Shown here: positions 52,825 through 60,773 of the stretch, one piece after another
Layout: every line of letters starts with the position of its first letter
Numbering within the stretch: position 1 is the stretch's first letter
From: CAVHXA01 sp963639765
GTDB taxonomy: Bacteria > Bacillota > Clostridia > Oscillospirales > Oscillospiraceae
Length of the DNA stretch: 64,000 bases
Direction of reading: 5' to 3'
NCBI GenBank assembly: GCA_963639765.1
Contig: CAVHXA010000009.1
Span: 12,728 to 76,727, forward strand
The notes under the pieces: generated by a model
The model's input: the letters and a program-made list of their open reading frames with translations, nothing else
Told to the model about the DNA's origin: nothing
Databases searched by the model: none
Program-made: the position numbers and the translations under genes

Positions 52825-52906
52825 TGAAACGGCACCGCACTTTTCAAAGGGCGTCATTCGGGGCCGCCGCATGGTCCAAAATCTATCCACAAGGGAGGAA
52901 AACACT

Positions 52907-53464
52907 TTGCTCAAGGGCAAAAACATCGTCATGGGCGTTACCGGCGGAATTGCCGCCTGGAAGGCCTGCCTGATTCTCAACCGTCTGGTTATCGATCTGC
53001 ACGCCAACGTAGACGTCATCATGACCAAAAACGCCGAAACCTTCATTACCGAGCAGACTCTGCGCACCCTCTCACGCAATATCGTCATCCGCGACATGTT
53101 CAAAGAGCCCGCCGTGTGGAGCGTGGAGCACATCTCTCTCGCCAAAAAGGCAGACTGTTTTCTGATTGCCCCGTGTACGGCCAACGTAATCGGCAAGATT
53201 GCAAACGGGATCGCCGACGACATGCTCACCACAACCGTAATGGCAACCCGTGCGCCCGTTGTGATCGCGCCTGCCATGAACGACCAGATGTATTCCAACC
53301 CCATTGTCGAAGAAAATATGGCAAAGCTCAAACGCTTTGGCTACCACATCATCGAGCCCCACGAGGGTGTATTGGCCTATGGCGGCACCGCCAACGGCGA
53401 GCTTGCAAGCACAGACGAAATTGCCGACACGGTGCTGAAGCTGATCGGGCCCGTATCCGTATAG
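52907..53464 (+). CDS. CoaC/EpiD-like flavoprotein decarboxylase
   Basis: A 185-residue homo-oligomeric FMN-containing Cys decarboxylase (HFCD) protein. It has the flavin loop GVTGGIAAWKA, the catalytic His in SVEHISLA and the PXMNxxM motif APAMNDQMY, as in phosphopantothenoylcysteine decarboxylase. The synthetase half of CoaBC is missing, so it is a stand-alone enzyme, either split CoaC or a decarboxylase with another peptide or acid substrate. The TTG start at 52907 is supported by AGGGAGG 8 bp upstream. A flavodoxin gene follows 50 bp later. Confidence 0.85.
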   Translation: MLKGKNIVMGVTGGIAAWKACLILNRLVIDLHANVDVIMTKNAETFITEQTLRTLSRNIVIRDMFKEPAVWSVEHISLAKKADCFLIAPCTANVIGKIANGIADDMLTTTVMATRAPVVIAPAMNDQMYSNPIVEENMAKLKRFGYHIIEPHEGVLAYGGTANGELASTDEIADTVLKLIGPVSV

Positions 53465-53514
53465 GCAATATGCCCCTTGCAGGGCACAACATACCGTCAG
53501 GAGGTTTATTTACC

Positions 53515-54015
53515 ATGAAAATCGCAATTGTCTACTTCACATCCACCGGCCGCACCCTTGCCATGGCCGAAGAAATCCGCACCGGAATTACCCAGGCAGG
53601 CGATATCGAGGTCGGCCTGTTTCCAATTTCGGAGCTGACAAAAGAAAATCCCGAGGCCATAGCCTGGGTAGAATCCGCAGCCGGAGTAATCGTCGGCACA
53701 CCCGACTATTATGCCGCCGAAAGCTGGCAGCTCAAGCAATGGCTCGACAACTGTCCGGTTCAGCTGGCAGGCAAGCTGGGCGGCGCATATGCCACGGCAA
53801 ACTTCCTGCAGGGCGGTGCCGACATTGCCATTCAGAGCGTTCTGACACAGATCCTCACAAAGGGTATGCTGATCTATTCCGGCGGAACCGCGCTGGGTCT
53901 GCCCTTTATTCATCTCGGGCCCATCTGCCTCAAGGGACAGGAGGATCAGGCCGGAGAGCTCTTCCGGACCTACGGTTGTCGCTTTGCCGCCAAGGCACTC
54001 GAGCTTTTTGCATAA
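53515..54015 (+). CDS. Flavodoxin-like protein
   Basis: A 166-residue flavodoxin-fold protein with the phosphate loop TSTGRT at about 9-14, and GTPDYYAAESWQLKQWL and the ATANFLQGGAD loop around the isoalloxazine site. It probably carries electrons or acts as an NAD(P)H-FMN reductase. AGGAGG precedes the ATG. It follows the CoaC-like flavoprotein on the same strand, so a functional pair is possible but unproven. Confidence 0.85.
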   Translation: MKIAIVYFTSTGRTLAMAEEIRTGITQAGDIEVGLFPISELTKENPEAIAWVESAAGVIVGTPDYYAAESWQLKQWLDNCPVQLAGKLGGAYATANFLQGGADIAIQSVLTQILTKGMLIYSGGTALGLPFIHLGPICLKGQEDQAGELFRTYGCRFAAKALELFA

Positions 54016-54041
54016 GGAACCCGACTTTGTCGGAAAAGGAT

Positions 54042-54086
54042 CCCCACCCCCAACCCCCTCCCGCCGGGAGGGGGCTGGGGGTGGGA
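54042..54086. repeat. GC-rich palindrome of a dispersed repeat
   Basis: CCCACCCCCA-A-CCCCCTCCC and GGGAGGGGG-C-TGGGGGTGGG form a 19-bp hairpin with one internal mismatch. The same core (CCTCCCGCCGGGAGGG..TGGGGGTGG) recurs at 63878-63907. It may act as a transcription barrier between the convergent flavodoxin and AlaX genes, but it lacks a T run. Confidence 0.6.
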
Positions 54087-54136
54087 CCTTTCGCCCGGGA
54101 AGCAGCGGGGGTTGACCACTGCGCAGCCTGTTGTGG

Positions 54137-55285
54137 TCAGAGCACAAAAAAGGCCTGAATCTGTTCGCGGGTGGCCTGTACGCTGCCCTGGGTAAAATTC
54201 GGCCCGCCTCCGCCGCGGCCATGCAGGGCTTCGTTCAGGGCACGGGTGAGGTCGAGAATTTCTTCCCGCGGACAGGCCAGCGCGTATTTGTAGCCGCCTT
54301 CGTCGGTGCCGGCAAAGACAGCGGCACAGCCGCCGCAGGTTTGCTGCACGGCATCGGCCAGCCGCCTGGCACCGTCGGCGTTCAGGTCGTCGCGGAACAC
54401 CAGAACGTTTCCACGGCCGGAAAGGTCCTCGGCCACACGCTGAAAGTCGGCGTTTTCCAGCCCGGTCAGACGGTATTTTAGAGCCTCGTTTTCGTCTGCC
54501 AGACGATCTGCCGCGGCAGCAGTTTCGAGCGTTTTGGCGCTCAGCCGCATGGAAACGCGATGGTTCTGCTGCTGTATGGCATCCAGCATGGTGAGAGCGC
54601 GGCGACCGGAGACGATTTCGAGCCGAACCCCGTCGTGGAAATGTACGCGGGAAAGAATCTTGATCAGACCGATTTCTCCTGCCCGTCGAACATGCGTTCC
54701 ACAGCAGGCGCAAACATCGGCTCCCGGAAAGCGGACGATCCGCACCTGCCCTGTGAGCGCCTTTTTGCTGCGATAAGCCAGCTGCGCAAGCTCCTGCGGG
54801 GCGGGAAGGGTAATTTCGGTTTCGGCGTTGGCCCAGATGACCTCGTTGGCCGCAAGCTCCAGAGATGCAAGGTCTTCTTTGGGGATGAGGTGGTTGAAAT
54901 CAACTGTCACAACCTCCGCGCCCATATGAAAGCCCACGTTGTCGCAGCCGTAGCGGCTGTGGATCAGACCGCTGAGAATATGCTCGCCGGAATGCTGCTG
55001 CATGTGGTCAAAGCGGCGGGCCCAGTCGATGCGGCCCGGGACCTCTTCGCCAACGGGAAGCCGGTCGAGGCAGGTGTGCAGAATCTCACCGTCGCGTTCG
55101 TGTACGTCCGTGACCTGCACCGGGCCCAGAAATCCGCAGTCGGCCGGCTGACCGCCTCCCTCGGGGTAAAAGGCCGTGCGGTCCAGAATCACGCAATAGC
55201 CGTTTTTGACGGGCTCGCACGATAAAATGCGGGCGGTGAAGTCGGTCTGATAGGCATCAATCTCATACAGCTTTTCTGTAGCCAT
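54137..55285 (-). CDS. Alanyl-tRNA editing protein AlaX-L
   Basis: A 382-residue free-standing editing factor that hydrolyses Ser- or Gly-tRNA(Ala). It has an AlaRS-like second additional domain with the zinc ligands H94 and H98 (HMQQHSGEH) and a CACCGTH site, then a coiled coil and a DHHA1 domain ending in GRGGGGPNFTQGS. This long form is common in Clostridia. GGAGG lies 8 bp before the ATG at 55285. Confidence 0.92.
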   Translation of the reverse strand: MATEKLYEIDAYQTDFTARILSCEPVKNGYCVILDRTAFYPEGGGQPADCGFLGPVQVTDVHERDGEILHTCLDRLPVGEEVPGRIDWARRFDHMQQHSGEHILSGLIHSRYGCDNVGFHMGAEVVTVDFNHLIPKEDLASLELAANEVIWANAETEITLPAPQELAQLAYRSKKALTGQVRIVRFPGADVCACCGTHVRRAGEIGLIKILSRVHFHDGVRLEIVSGRRALTMLDAIQQQNHRVSMRLSAKTLETAAAADRLADENEALKYRLTGLENADFQRVAEDLSGRGNVLVFRDDLNADGARRLADAVQQTCGGCAAVFAGTDEGGYKYALACPREEILDLTRALNEALHGRGGGGPNFTQGSVQATREQIQAFFVL

Positions 55286-55356
55286 GGCAAAGTCCTCCGT
55301 TTCTGTTGTTCTGAGTGTATCACAGCCCGGGGCAGCCCGCAACGAGGATTTTTCCG

Positions 55357-55386
55357 TTGACAAGCCGTGCCGGAAGGTGGCATACT
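55357..55386 (+). promoter_or_regulatory. Promoter upstream of mgtE
   Basis: TTGACA (55357-55362), an 18-bp spacer and CATACT (55381-55386). The transcript would carry a 430-base leader before mgtE, containing the small open frame at 55426 and the palindromic element. No recognisable M-box was seen. Apart from these, 55286-55816 holds nothing clear. Confidence 0.55.
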
Positions 55387-55425
55387 AGGCGGTGGAGTGT
55401 ATACAATCAAAGTGAGGTGAATCAC

Positions 55426-55551
55426 ATGGACGCAGGAAGTAGCGGCGGCACAGCGGCCGGCCGAAGTTGCACAGAAGCCGACGCGGTTCCCGCGCCCGGA
55501 TTCTTATGGCAGCACCGCACAATCAGGCCTGCGGGCTTTGGCAGCCCATGA
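55426..55551 (+). CDS. Possible 41-residue leader peptide or gene remnant
   Basis: An ATG frame with a good ribosome site (GAGGTG, 6 bp) 40 bases after a promoter. It encodes a Gly/Ala/Ser-rich peptide and runs into the palindromic element, whose bases supply its last 14 codons. It could be a leader peptide for mgtE, or the start of a gene cut by insertion of the element. No homology is recognised. Confidence 0.35.
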   Translation: MDAGSSGGTAAGRSCTEADAVPAPGFLWQHRTIRPAGFGSP

Positions 55552-55626
55552 GGGATTCCGATATTTTCACAGCAAATCCGTAATGCGAAATCGCCGGATC
55601 CCCCTGCCGGATACTGCGGTATTGCC
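55508..55626. repeat. Palindromic intergenic element, 119 bp
   Basis: GGCAGCACCGCACAATC (55508-55524) and ATACTGCGGTATTGCC (55611-55626) are inverted ends. It lies in the mgtE leader and overlaps the end of the small frame at 55426. Confidence 0.65.
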
Positions 55627-55816
55627 TTATAAAACAGCACCATGCGCATCCGTCACGGGATTCGGCGCGACCCCTCTGCATACTCTTTAAGGGGCCGGAT
55701 GTGTGCGCGCAGCTGCACGGTGCTGTTTCTGTGCCCACGGTCTGTGTCAGACCGCGGCGGTCAGCGTGTGTCTTTGCTTCCTACAGCAGCTCCAAAGCAA
55801 GCAAGGAGGAAAGACC

Positions 55817-57193
55817 ATGTCAGAACAAACTGTCATTCTGGAGACCACGTTCAAAAAGCTCCTGAGCGGGAAAAAATACAAAACTCTGCGGGACATCCTC
55901 ACAACAATGAACCCTGCGGATATCGCCGCCGTTTTTGCCGAGCTCCCGGAAGATCGGCTGCCGATTCTGTTTCGGCTGTTGCCAAAGGAGCTGGCGGCAG
56001 ACACATTCGTCGAAATGGAGCCGGAGCTCCAGCAGCTCCTGATTCAGGGACTGAGCGATTCCGAGCTCAAGGAGGTTGTTGATGAGCTCTACCTCGACGA
56101 CGCCGTAGACCTTGTTGAAGAAATGCCGGCCAATGTGGTCAAACGAATTCTGCGCCAGGCAGACCCGGATATGCGGGCCTCGATCAACGAGCTTCTGCGA
56201 TACCCCGAAGATTCCGCCGGCAGCATCATGACCACCGAGTTTGTCAGCCTGCGGCCAAAAATGACCGCCGACGAGGCGATTCTCCGCATCCGACGTACCG
56301 GAGTAGACAAGGAAACCATCTATACCTGCTATGTTACCGACCCGTCAAACCGCCTCATCGGTATCGTAACCGTACGCGAGCTGCTTCTGGCAGACGGCGA
56401 CGAGGTGATCGACGACATCATGACCCCGAACGTCATCAGTATCAATACGCACGACGACCAGGAAGAAGCCGCACATATGTGCAGCAAATACGGCTTTCTC
56501 GCGCTGCCCGTGACAGACGCCGAAAACCGGCTTGTCGGCATCGTCACCTTCGATGACGCCATGGATGTCATCGAGGAAGAAACCACCGAAGACATGGAAA
56601 TCATGGCCGGCATTACGCCATCTGACAAATCCTACATGCGGTCCAGCCCCTGGCACATTACAAAGCAGCGTATTCCCTGGCTTCTGATTCTGATGATTTC
56701 CGCCACCTTCACCGGCATCATCATCACAAGCTTTGAAACCGCGCTGGCCGCGCAGGTGGCACTGGTCGGCTTTATCCCCATGCTCATGGATACCGGCGGC
56801 AACTCGGGCTCGCAGTCCTCTGTCACCATAATCCGCAGCCTGTCGCTCGGCGAGATTGAATTTTCGGATCTGCCCGCCATCCTCTGGAAGGAAATCCGTA
56901 TTGCCGTTTTGTGCGGTGTGGTGCTGGCTGCTGCCTGCTATGCCAAGATCATGCTGATAGATCGCCTGCTGATGGGAAACGAGGGTGTTACGGCTATGGT
57001 TGCCGCGGTGGTCTGTCTCACGCTGATTGTCACTGTATTGCTGGCCAAGATCGTCGGCTGCGTCCTGCCCGTTCTGGCCAAGCGCTTCGGGTTCGACCCT
57101 GCCGTGATGTCCAGCCCCTTCATCACCACCATTGTTGACGCACTGTCGCTTCTGGTCTATTTCGGCTTTGCCACCGTGCTGCTTGGCCTGTAG
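55817..57193 (+). CDS. mgtE: Magnesium transporter MgtE
   Basis: A 458-residue homodimeric Mg2+ channel: an N-terminal superhelical domain with the LLPKELAADTFVEME pattern, two CBS domains (about 140-260) that sense intracellular Mg2+, a plug helix and five membrane segments with the pore region DTGGNSGSQSSVTIIR. All parts are present. AGGAGG precedes the ATG. A terminator follows. Confidence 0.95.
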   Translation: MSEQTVILETTFKKLLSGKKYKTLRDILTTMNPADIAAVFAELPEDRLPILFRLLPKELAADTFVEMEPELQQLLIQGLSDSELKEVVDELYLDDAVDLVEEMPANVVKRILRQADPDMRASINELLRYPEDSAGSIMTTEFVSLRPKMTADEAILRIRRTGVDKETIYTCYVTDPSNRLIGIVTVRELLLADGDEVIDDIMTPNVISINTHDDQEEAAHMCSKYGFLALPVTDAENRLVGIVTFDDAMDVIEEETTEDMEIMAGITPSDKSYMRSSPWHITKQRIPWLLILMISATFTGIIITSFETALAAQVALVGFIPMLMDTGGNSGSQSSVTIIRSLSLGEIEFSDLPAILWKEIRIAVLCGVVLAAACYAKIMLIDRLLMGNEGVTAMVAAVVCLTLIVTVLLAKIVGCVLPVLAKRFGFDPAVMSSPFITTIVDALSLLVYFGFATVLLGL

Positions 57194-57217
57194 GCCCTGT
57201 CCCGGCAGATAATAAAA

Positions 57218-57273
57218 GAGCCGCGGTACCCGCTGCACCCTTCGGCGCAATATACGGGTCCGCGGTCTTTTTT
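57218..57273 (+). terminator. Terminator after mgtE
   Basis: CCGCGG-TA-CCCG and CGGG-T-CCGCGG form an interrupted stem followed by TTTTTT. It is directly followed by the next repeat element. Confidence 0.7.
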
Positions 57274-57276
57274 ACG

Positions 57277-57340
57277 GCAGCACCGCATCATGAGACGGGT
57301 GCTTTCGGCGGGAGATTTTGCCGCATTGTGCGGAGCTGCC
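57277..57340. repeat. Palindromic intergenic element, 64 bp
   Basis: GGCAGCACCGCATCATGAG and GCATTGTGCGGAGCTGCC are inverted ends. It is the whole gap between the mgtE terminator and the convergent beta-helix gene. Confidence 0.65.
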
Positions 57341-57350
57341 TTATGAAGGC

Positions 57351-59303
57351 TTATTGCACGCGAAGCACAAGCAAGCCCCGATAGATGCCGGGACCGAGTG
57401 TGATTGGCTCTCCGTTACACGTAGCGATCAGGGTACGGCCCGGCTCGGCACACACCTGGCAGCCTTCGTCGATGTGCAGGCAGGTGAGGTGGCTTTCACC
57501 GGCAACAGTCCACACAGAGCCCGCACGAAGCTCCACAATCAGCGCAGCCGTGGGTGTGGCGCAGGCGGTAATCTGCATGTCGGCGATTTTCTGCGGCTGG
57601 GTATAATACAGGCCATAGCCGTCTGTGGGATGGCAGGCCGTGTCGGTCTCGTCGTATACAAAACGGCCCGCCTCGTCAGTCTGCGGGACATAGTTTGTTA
57701 CGGGCATTTTTCCAAACAGCAGGTCGTCGAGGCGCTCGGTTTTGTATTTGCGGCCCTTCTCGTCGGTGCAGCTGCGGCTGCCGTCAGCGTTTTTGATGAG
57801 GCCATAGCTGAAGCAGCGGTGCCGGGCCACACCTGTGGAGATTATGCCCGTAAGGCGGGTATCCTCGAGCTTCAGGACCAGGGCCTGACCGGACGAACGG
57901 CGCGTGTTGTAGCTGTCGCCGCACAGGGTCATATGGCACAGCGTAAGCACTGCGGCGTTTTCACCGGCTACGGTCGGATCAAAGCCGTCGGTCGAACCGA
58001 ACTCTTCGGGGTAGACCTCGATACAGGGCGCCCAGCAGCCGTCGTGGGTGCGCGTGCCCATGCCGGCATCGTCGGTTTCCATCAGGTGAATCAGCCGGGG
58101 AGCTGTAATTTGTACGTCTGTACACGAAATCTCCGGACCGTTTGGCCTGGCTGCGCCAGACTTTATCAGAAAGGCTGTGTCTCCGGCATACAGCTCGGTG
58201 CCGGGCAGGAAAACAAAGGGAGCCGTGGACTGGTGATGCCACATGCCGATAAATCGCGCCGAGCGCAGCACGCTGCCGCGTGCGGGAATTTCGGCAAGGC
58301 CGCCGCTCAGTGCGGCTGCCAGCGGAGCCAGATGGTCGCCGGCCGCAAGCAGATTTTCCTGAGAGGAAGAGCCGACCGTTACCGGGCAGTTGTTGCCGCC
58401 CACGGCAAAGCAATAGTCGGGCACATCCATACGGACACCCAGAAATGTGGAGGTTACACCGCCCAGAATATAGGCGCCGTAGCCGCTGCCATAGCCCTGC
58501 CCCGCGGGAATTTCGGCGCGGGTGTTGATGATGTTGTGCACGGCCTGCTTTGTCCCGTCGACCGACAGAACGCCCCAGCCGTTGCAGGAGCAGTCGCAGT
58601 CGTAATAGGTTACGTTGGCGTTGTCGAGCACGTTGGTGGCACGCTGCGTACCGCGCAGCCCCAGAACCCACGGCGTTTCCGACAGGTGCGGGTGCTTGGC
58701 GTGCCAGTCGGTGTTGTCGGTGCCCTCACCGCGGATCACGGAATGCATGACTACCACGCGGCTGTCGCCTCCGGCGGCCACGGCTGTGGCTATTGCGCCT
58801 TTTGTGCGGATGCTTACGCCGTCCAGCACCAGGTTGGCATTGCCGCAGGCGGCTACGGCGCTGCCCCACAGCTCAAAATCGTCGCCGCCGTTGCCCTGCA
58901 TGGAAAATTCCGTACCCTCCGCGCGAAAGACTCCGCCGCTTATGGTAAGACCGTTCAGGCAGTTGCCCCGGGTGCGGATGCTTCCGCCGGTGAGTGTTTC
59001 ACCCCGCAACCGGCCGGTTACGGCCGCTGCCGCGCAGGCTCCGACCTGTACGCCCCGGTCGGTGACCAGAAGGGCCGAGCGATAGTCGTTTTTCCACGCT
59101 CCCAGCTCGGGCTGATCGTCAACCGGAGTCAGGATGATTTCACCCTCATAGCTGCCGGGTACGGGATCGGTGAGCACATGGTCCACCGTCATCAGAACAC
59201 GTTGGCCCGGCGGCGCCTCCAGTCGGCCCTGCGGACCGATGGTCAGTGCACGGAGCCTCTGCTCACCGGTGATCAGAAGAGATGTGAGAACCGTCTGCTG
59301 CAT
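57351..59303 (-). CDS. Right-handed beta-helix-like protein, 650 residues
   Basis: A large, strand-rich protein with no signal peptide, lipobox or membrane segment. Many short repeats of the form xVxNxxVxxxxG (LTGGSIRTRGN, LTISGGVFRAEG, LVLDGVSIRTKG, RVVVMHSVIRGEG) point to a parallel beta-helix with about 15-20 turns. Such folds usually belong to surface adhesins or polysaccharide lyases, but absence of an export signal makes a cytoplasmic role likely here. The tail has a cluster of conserved-looking acidic and Gly residues (GPGIYRGLLVL). GGAGG lies 5 bp before the ATG. It follows the 2-hydroxyacid dehydrogenase by 17 bp, in one operon. No function can be assigned. Confidence 0.8.
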   Translation of the reverse strand: MQQTVLTSLLITGEQRLRALTIGPQGRLEAPPGQRVLMTVDHVLTDPVPGSYEGEIILTPVDDQPELGAWKNDYRSALLVTDRGVQVGACAAAAVTGRLRGETLTGGSIRTRGNCLNGLTISGGVFRAEGTEFSMQGNGGDDFELWGSAVAACGNANLVLDGVSIRTKGAIATAVAAGGDSRVVVMHSVIRGEGTDNTDWHAKHPHLSETPWVLGLRGTQRATNVLDNANVTYYDCDCSCNGWGVLSVDGTKQAVHNIINTRAEIPAGQGYGSGYGAYILGGVTSTFLGVRMDVPDYCFAVGGNNCPVTVGSSSQENLLAAGDHLAPLAAALSGGLAEIPARGSVLRSARFIGMWHHQSTAPFVFLPGTELYAGDTAFLIKSGAARPNGPEISCTDVQITAPRLIHLMETDDAGMGTRTHDGCWAPCIEVYPEEFGSTDGFDPTVAGENAAVLTLCHMTLCGDSYNTRRSSGQALVLKLEDTRLTGIISTGVARHRCFSYGLIKNADGSRSCTDEKGRKYKTERLDDLLFGKMPVTNYVPQTDEAGRFVYDETDTACHPTDGYGLYYTQPQKIADMQITACATPTAALIVELRAGSVWTVAGESHLTCLHIDEGCQVCAEPGRTLIATCNGEPITLGPGIYRGLLVLRVQ

Positions 59304-59320
59304 AAAAACCTCCTTATAGG

Positions 59321-60259
59321 TCAGCCTCTTTTTGAAAGATTGATGAGTGCTTCTCCGCACAGATAGCGCCGGAGATTGTCATAGCAGATGTCCAGCGCGG
59401 CCTGCCTTGTGCCGGGCAGCCGAAAACCTCCGGCCGTGTGCGGGGTGATCAGGCAGTTTTCACGCTGCCACAGGGGATGGTCCGGGTTCAGCGGCTCGGG
59501 ATCGGTTACGTCCACGGCAGCGCCCCACAGATGGCCTTCGGCCAAAACGTCGTTCAGGGCAAGCAGATCCAGACTGGGGCCGCGCCCGACATTTATCAGA
59601 ACGGCGTCGCGCTTCATGCGAAGCAGCCGCTCACGCCCCATCACGCCGCGGGTGTCGGGCTGATCGGGCAGAATCATTACCACCGCGTCGGCCTGCGGCA
59701 GAAGCCGGTCGATCCGATCGGGGCCATACAGTGCGGTCAGAGCACCCCTGTCGGCAGAGGTGCTGCGCCGTACGCCCCAGACCTCGCGGCAGCCGAGCCC
59801 CAGCAGTCGCCGTGCCAGTGCCTGCGCAATCTGTCCGGCTCCCCAGATGAGAACCACGGCATCCTGCAGCGTTTTCAGCTGCGGCTGGTCCTGCCAGAGG
59901 CTTTTTCGCTGGTTGTCCCGGCACTGCGGCAGCTTGTGGCATACGGCAAGCAAAAGGGCGCAGGCGTGCTCGGAAACGGCGGTATTATAGGCACCTGCCG
60001 CCCCGGCCAGCATGGTCTGCGCGGGCAGAACGTCGAGATATTCGTTGGTGCCGGACCAGAAGCTCTGCAGCAGGCGCAGATTTCGGCATACGCCAAGCCG
60101 CGCGGGCGCGGGTGTACCGAGGATGACCTCCGCGCGCATGAGATCGCTGTCGGATACGGCCTGTGCGTCGGCAAAGATCTGTTCTCCTCCGCCCAGGGCG
60201 GCAAAGCGCTGCTGCTCGTCGGCGGTCAGGGGAAGAAGGTTCAGAATAACTGGTTGCAC
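59321..60259 (-). CDS. D-isomer-specific 2-hydroxyacid dehydrogenase
   Basis: A 312-residue NAD(P)-dependent dehydrogenase that interconverts 2-oxo and 2-hydroxy acids. The Rossmann motif WGAGQIAQA and the catalytic set are visible: Arg in NVGRGPS, Glu in DPEPLNP and His in TPHTAG. The GTG at 60259 is the chosen start, with AAAGGAG 6 bp upstream; longer frames would include non-coding repeat. It is co-transcribed with the downstream beta-helix gene, an unusual pairing. Confidence 0.9.
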   Translation of the reverse strand: MQPVILNLLPLTADEQQRFAALGGGEQIFADAQAVSDSDLMRAEVILGTPAPARLGVCRNLRLLQSFWSGTNEYLDVLPAQTMLAGAAGAYNTAVSEHACALLLAVCHKLPQCRDNQRKSLWQDQPQLKTLQDAVVLIWGAGQIAQALARRLLGLGCREVWGVRRSTSADRGALTALYGPDRIDRLLPQADAVVMILPDQPDTRGVMGRERLLRMKRDAVLINVGRGPSLDLLALNDVLAEGHLWGAAVDVTDPEPLNPDHPLWQRENCLITPHTAGGFRLPGTRQAALDICYDNLRRYLCGEALINLSKRG

Positions 60260-60357
60260 GAAAGACTCCTTTCCGGCTGACATCGAAGCATACGGCACGC
60301 CGCTCGAAAACCGCAGGGACTGCGGCAGCGGCCGGACGATGCAGCCATTTGATTTCG

Positions 60358-60496
60358 GGCAGCACCGAGGCATGCAACAGGAGCGATTGCTGCCGAATCC
60401 GGCAGGACCGCAGCCATGCTCTGCATACGGCGGGACGACGCTGCGTCGGCGGAAATAATCCGCAGGGCACCGCGGGCGCAATGATGCGATGCTGCC
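60358..60496. repeat. Palindromic intergenic element, 139 bp
   Basis: GGGCAGCACCGAGGCA (60358-60373) and AATGATGCGATGCTGCC (60480-60496) bound it. The interior (GAGCGATTGCTGCCGAATCC, ACCGCAGCCATGCTCTG) resembles the element at 40153-40293. It lies between divergent genes. The rest of 60260-60773 holds the argG promoter and an AT-rich stretch. Confidence 0.65.
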
Positions 60497-60687
60497 TTTA
60501 CTACTATAGCAAAGCTCCGTGCATTGTGTCAACTCACACTGCGGACCGATACCACAGCAGGACCGACAGGAACGAAAACAGCTCCATTTGCTGCCGAAAT
60601 ATACAGTCAATTCGTGAAATAATGCATATTTCGGCAAAATATACAGGTTCATCCGGGCATTTTTCGGGTGTTTATGCAAAATTATGC

Positions 60688-60716
60688 TTGCCATGTGCAA
60701 AGGAGCGTGTTATGAT
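60688..60716 (+). promoter_or_regulatory. Promoter of argGH
   Basis: TTGCCA (60688-60693), a 17-bp spacer and TATGAT (60711-60716). Just upstream are AT-rich copies (AATAATGCATATTT at about 60620 and TTTATGCAAAATTATGC at 60671-60687) that resemble ArgR/AhrC boxes, so arginine repression is plausible. No arginine regulator is encoded here. Confidence 0.6.
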
Positions 60717-60773
60717 GTGGCCAACATCGAAATATTCCGTTCGTTTTTTCGGACGTTATCAGGAGGAACACCC

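Noticed and set aside
57318..59366. 682-codon open frame opposite the beta-helix gene
   Set aside because: No ribosome site or motif; the minus strand has GGAGG and an operon partner. This was checked carefully because the beta-helix protein itself is unfamiliar.
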